NCBI RefSeq assembly: GCF_029227915.1
Contig: NC_079885.1
Location: 18,735,001-18,799,000, forward strand
DNA from: Hydractinia symbiolongicarpus
Lineage: Eukaryota; Cnidaria; Hydrozoa; Anthoathecata; Hydractiniidae
DNA length: 64,000 nucleotides
Direction of reading: 5' to 3'
Shown here: piece by piece, positions 61,364 through 64,000 of the stretch
Layout: each line of letters opens with the position of its first letter
Numbering within the stretch: position 1 is the first letter of the stretch
Position numbers and translations under genes: made by a program
The notes under the pieces: model-generated
Told to the model about the DNA's origin: nothing
What the model saw: only the letters and a program-made list of their open reading frames with translations
The model's database searches: none

Positions 61364-61909
61364 TCACTAGTCTAAATGAAAAAACGTGCAGGAGGCCATA
61401 CGCGGGCCTATCTCTCATCTCGCTCACAGAGACTTGGTAAGCACGGTCCACTCAATGGCTTTCCAAATGCGAAGAGTGAAGGCCGCAGACGGCAGTGGTT
61501 GAGCCAAGGGCCTTTCGGCCGTATCCCGCTCACAAGTTTTTTTTTTTTTTAGCAGAATAATACATACGAGCTAATCAAAATCGGCTCGAGGAAAGAAATA
61601 AAGTTCAGAGACAACCAAAGGAGTCGAACTGCAGTAGAAACAAACTAGATGTAACGCAAGCCACTAGTACGACGTATTGCCTACAGGGACCACACTCTCC
61701 GAGACAGCGAACGCAACTTCCTAGTGATTCACGCGAACGCACTGAACTAGGTGATGTAGATCAGAAAGGTGAAAGTCCTTGTGTCAAGTCTACACCTCAC
61801 AATGCAGCACCTTTTAAGCGTCCTCTACGAACGGACACACTGGCAAGCGGCACACCACAAGCAAAGGTTAAGTCGGCTCGAAGGCACAACAGGTCGCGCC
61901 GACTTACGA

Positions 61910-62031
61910 CAACTCTGGGCTTTCTTCAGTTCACGCACAAATCTTTCGCCTTTTACTAAAGATTTCCGTGGAGAAGGCCAAAACGATGAGTATATAGACG
62001 ATTTTTCTACTGTCTCGCTTCGGCGGGACGA
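61910..62031 (+). ncRNA. U5: U5 snRNA, copy 93
   Basis: Identical RNA; upstream CTCACAATG, downstream CATACGGGGG. Confidence 0.96.
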
Positions 62032-62577
62032 TCACTAGTCTAAATGAAAAAACGTGCAGGAGGCCATACGGGGGCCTATCTCTCATCTCGCTCACAGAGA
62101 CTTGGTAAGCACGGTCCACTCAATGGCTTTCCAAATGCGAAGAGTGAAGGCCGCAGACGGCAGGGGTTGAGCCAAGGGCCTTTCGGCCGTATCCCGCTCA
62201 CAAGTTTTTTTTTTTTTTAGCAGAATAATACATACGAGCTAATCAAAATCGGCTCGAGGAAAGAAATAAAGTTCAGAGACAACCAAAGGAGTCGAACTGT
62301 AGTAGAAACAAACTAGATGTAACGCAAGCCACTAGTACGACGTATTGCCTACAGGGACCACACTCTCCGAGACAGCGAACGCAACTTCCTAGTGATTCAC
62401 GCGAACGCACTGAACTAGGTGATGTAGATCAGAAAGGTGAAAGTCCTTGTGTCAAGTCTACACCTCACGATGCAGCACCTTTTAAGCGTCCTCTACGAAT
62501 GGACACACTGGCAAGCGGCACACCACAAGCAAAGGTTAAGTCGGCTCGAAGGCACAACAGGTCGCGCCGACTTACGA

Positions 62578-62699
62578 CAACTCTGGGCTTTCTTCAGTTC
62601 ACGCACAAATCTTTCGCCTTTTACTAAAGATTTTCCTGGAGAAGGCCAAAACGATGAGTATATAGACGATTTTTCTACTGTCTCGCTTCGGCGGGACGA
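62578..62699 (+). ncRNA. U5: U5 snRNA, copy 94
   Basis: TTTCCGTGG reads TTTTCCTGG (changes at 62634 and 62636) in the internal loop below the upper stem, a conserved U5 segment. PstI site lost upstream (ACTGTAG). Confidence 0.9.
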
Positions 62700-63244
62700 T
62701 CACTAGTCTAAATGAAAAAACGTGCGGGAGGCCATACGCGGGCCTATCTCTCATCTCGCTCACAGAGACTTGGTAAGCACGGTCCACTCAATGGCTTTCC
62801 AAATGCGAAGAGTGAAGGCCGCAGACGGCAGGGGTTGAGCCAAGGGCCTTTCGGCCGTATCCCGCTCACAACTTTTTTTTTTTTTAGCAGAATAATACAT
62901 ACGAGCTAATCAAAATCGGCTCGAGGAAAGAAATAAAGTTCAGAGACAACCAAAGGAGTCGAACTGCAGTAGAAACAAACTAGATGTAACGCAAGCCACT
63001 AGTACGACGTATTGCCTACAGGGACCACACTCTCCGAGACAGCGAACGCAACTTCCTAGTGATTCACGCGAACGCACTCAACTAGGTGATGTAGATCAGA
63101 AAGGTGAAAGTCCTTGTGTCAAGTCTACACCTCACGATGCAGCACCTTTTAAGCGTCCTCTACGAACGGACACACTGGCAAGCGGCACACCACAAGCAAA
63201 GGTTAAGTCGGCTCGAAGGCACAACAGGTCGCGCCGACTTACGA

Positions 63245-63366
63245 CAACTCTGGGCTTTCTTCAGTTCACGCACAAATCTTTCGCCTATTACTAAAGATTT
63301 CCGTGGAGAAGGCCAAAGCGATGAGTATATAGACGATTTTTCTACTGTCTCGCTTCGGCGGGACGA
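63245..63366 (+). ncRNA. U5: U5 snRNA, copy 95 (loop I variant)
   Basis: T to A at 63287 changes the loop I U-tract (CGCCTATTACT), the part that contacts exons. A second change, A to G at 63318, gives CAAAGCGATG. Confidence 0.88.
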
Positions 63367-63913
63367 TCACTAGTCTAAATGAAAAAACGTGCAGGAGGCC
63401 ATACGCGGGCCTATCTCTCATCTCGCTCACAGAGACTTGGTAAGCACGGTCCACTCAATGGCTTTCCAAATGCGAAGAGTGAAGGCCGCAGACGGCAGGG
63501 GTTGAGCCAAGGGCCTTTCGGCCGTATCCCGCTCACAAGTTTTTTTTTTTTTTTAGCAGAATAATACATACGAGCTAATCAAAATCGGCTCGAGGAAAGA
63601 AATAAAGTTCAGAGACAACCAAAGGAGTCGAACTGCAGTAGAAACAAACTAGATGTAACGCAAGCCACTAGTACGACGTATTGCCTACAGGGACCACACT
63701 CTCCGAGACAGCGAACGCAACTTCCTAGTGATTCACGCGAACGCACTGAACTAGGTGATGTAGATCAGAAAGGTGAAAGTCCTTGTGTCAAGTCTACACC
63801 TCACGATGCAGCACCTTTTAAGCGTCCTCTACGAACGGACACACTGGCAAGCGGCACACCACAAGCAAAGGTTAAGTCGGCTCGAAGGCACAACAGGTCG
63901 CGCCGACTTACGA

Positions 63914-64000
63914 CAACTCTGGGCTTTCTTCAGTTCACGCACAAATCTTTCGCCTTTTACTAAAGATTTCCGTGGAGAAGGCCAAAACGATGAGTATATA
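63914..64000 (+). ncRNA. U5: U5 snRNA, copy 96, cut by window end
   Basis: The 5' 87 nt, through loop I, both main stems and the basal stem to GAGTATATA, match copy 1. The Sm tract and 3' hairpin lie beyond the window. Confidence 0.95.

Larger units (their letters stand above)
1..64000 (+). repeat. Tandem array of about 96 head-to-tail U5 snRNA units, unit about 668 bp
   Basis: The whole window is one satellite-like gene array. Equivalent points recur every 666-671 bp (for example the GTG of GTGAAAGTCC at 308, 977, 1644, 2313, 2982), except two intervals of 654 and 655 bp near 27.7-29.0 kb. All units are in the same orientation with no foreign insertion or inversion. Units are nearly identical, differing by a few substitutions and by T-run length, which indicates concerted evolution by unequal exchange or gene conversion. 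Each unit carries one U5 snRNA gene plus about 545 bp of spacer. Neither array boundary is in the window, so the true copy number is higher. Shared variants between non-adjacent units argue against simple assembly duplication of one consensus read. Confidence 0.98.

Noticed and set aside
1-64000. CRISPR array or bacterial repeat system
   Set aside because: The unit is 668 bp with U5 snRNA and near-identical spacers; there are no short repeats with unique spacers and no cas genes.

Overview
The window is one uninterrupted tandem array from a eukaryotic nuclear genome. A unit of about 668 bp repeats head to tail on the + strand from the first base to the last, so neither array edge is visible. 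I count 96 units: 95 hold a complete U5 spliceosomal snRNA gene and the last is cut at the window end. Most units are 666-671 bp long; two are 654-655 bp because of a shared 14 bp deletion. No protein-coding gene, transposon, CRISPR array or other recognised gene lies between the units.

The U5 call rests on sequence and fold. Each unit encodes an RNA of about 120 nt with the U5 11-nt loop I (CGCCTTTTACT) closed by an 8 bp AAATCTTT/AAAGATTT stem. It also has the flanking CCGTGGAGA segment, a lower 10 bp stem, a basal ACTC/GAGT stem, an Sm-type U-tract (GATTTTTC) and a 3' hairpin GTCTCGC-TTCG-GCGGGAC. These occur in the canonical order and spacing. U5 is the core RNA of the U5 snRNP and the U4/U6.U5 tri-snRNP, where loop I holds the exon ends during both splicing steps.

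Layout of one unit, using the first (positions relative to U5 at 449-570): a T-run at 76-89; an AT-rich spacer with no recognised element (90-245); a pair of 9 bp direct repeats at 246-254 and 272-280, overlapping a 6 bp inverted repeat, as a candidate distal element; a PSE-like motif at 391-406, about 59 to 44 bp upstream of the RNA; a 9 bp inverted repeat between that motif and the RNA; U5; a 3'-box-like motif at 577-592; a GC-rich segment with three possible hairpins (600-743); then the next T-run (744-758). A PSE at this distance and a 3' box are the organisation of animal Pol II snRNA genes, so an animal is most likely; I cannot name the group.

The copies differ by shared and private point changes that reveal the array's history: alternating two-unit blocks (about 13.5-18 kb), a duplicated three-unit block (about 19.5-23.7 kb), a five-unit-spaced duplication (29.4-33.9 kb), a mosaic of sub-families at about 35-49 kb, a run of units with a G inside the T-run (53.5-54.9 kb), and more private mutations from about 56.7 to 63.4 kb. 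About two thirds of the U5 copies appear identical across the RNA. Three copies carry substitutions inside loop I itself and may be pseudogenes or variant U5 RNAs.
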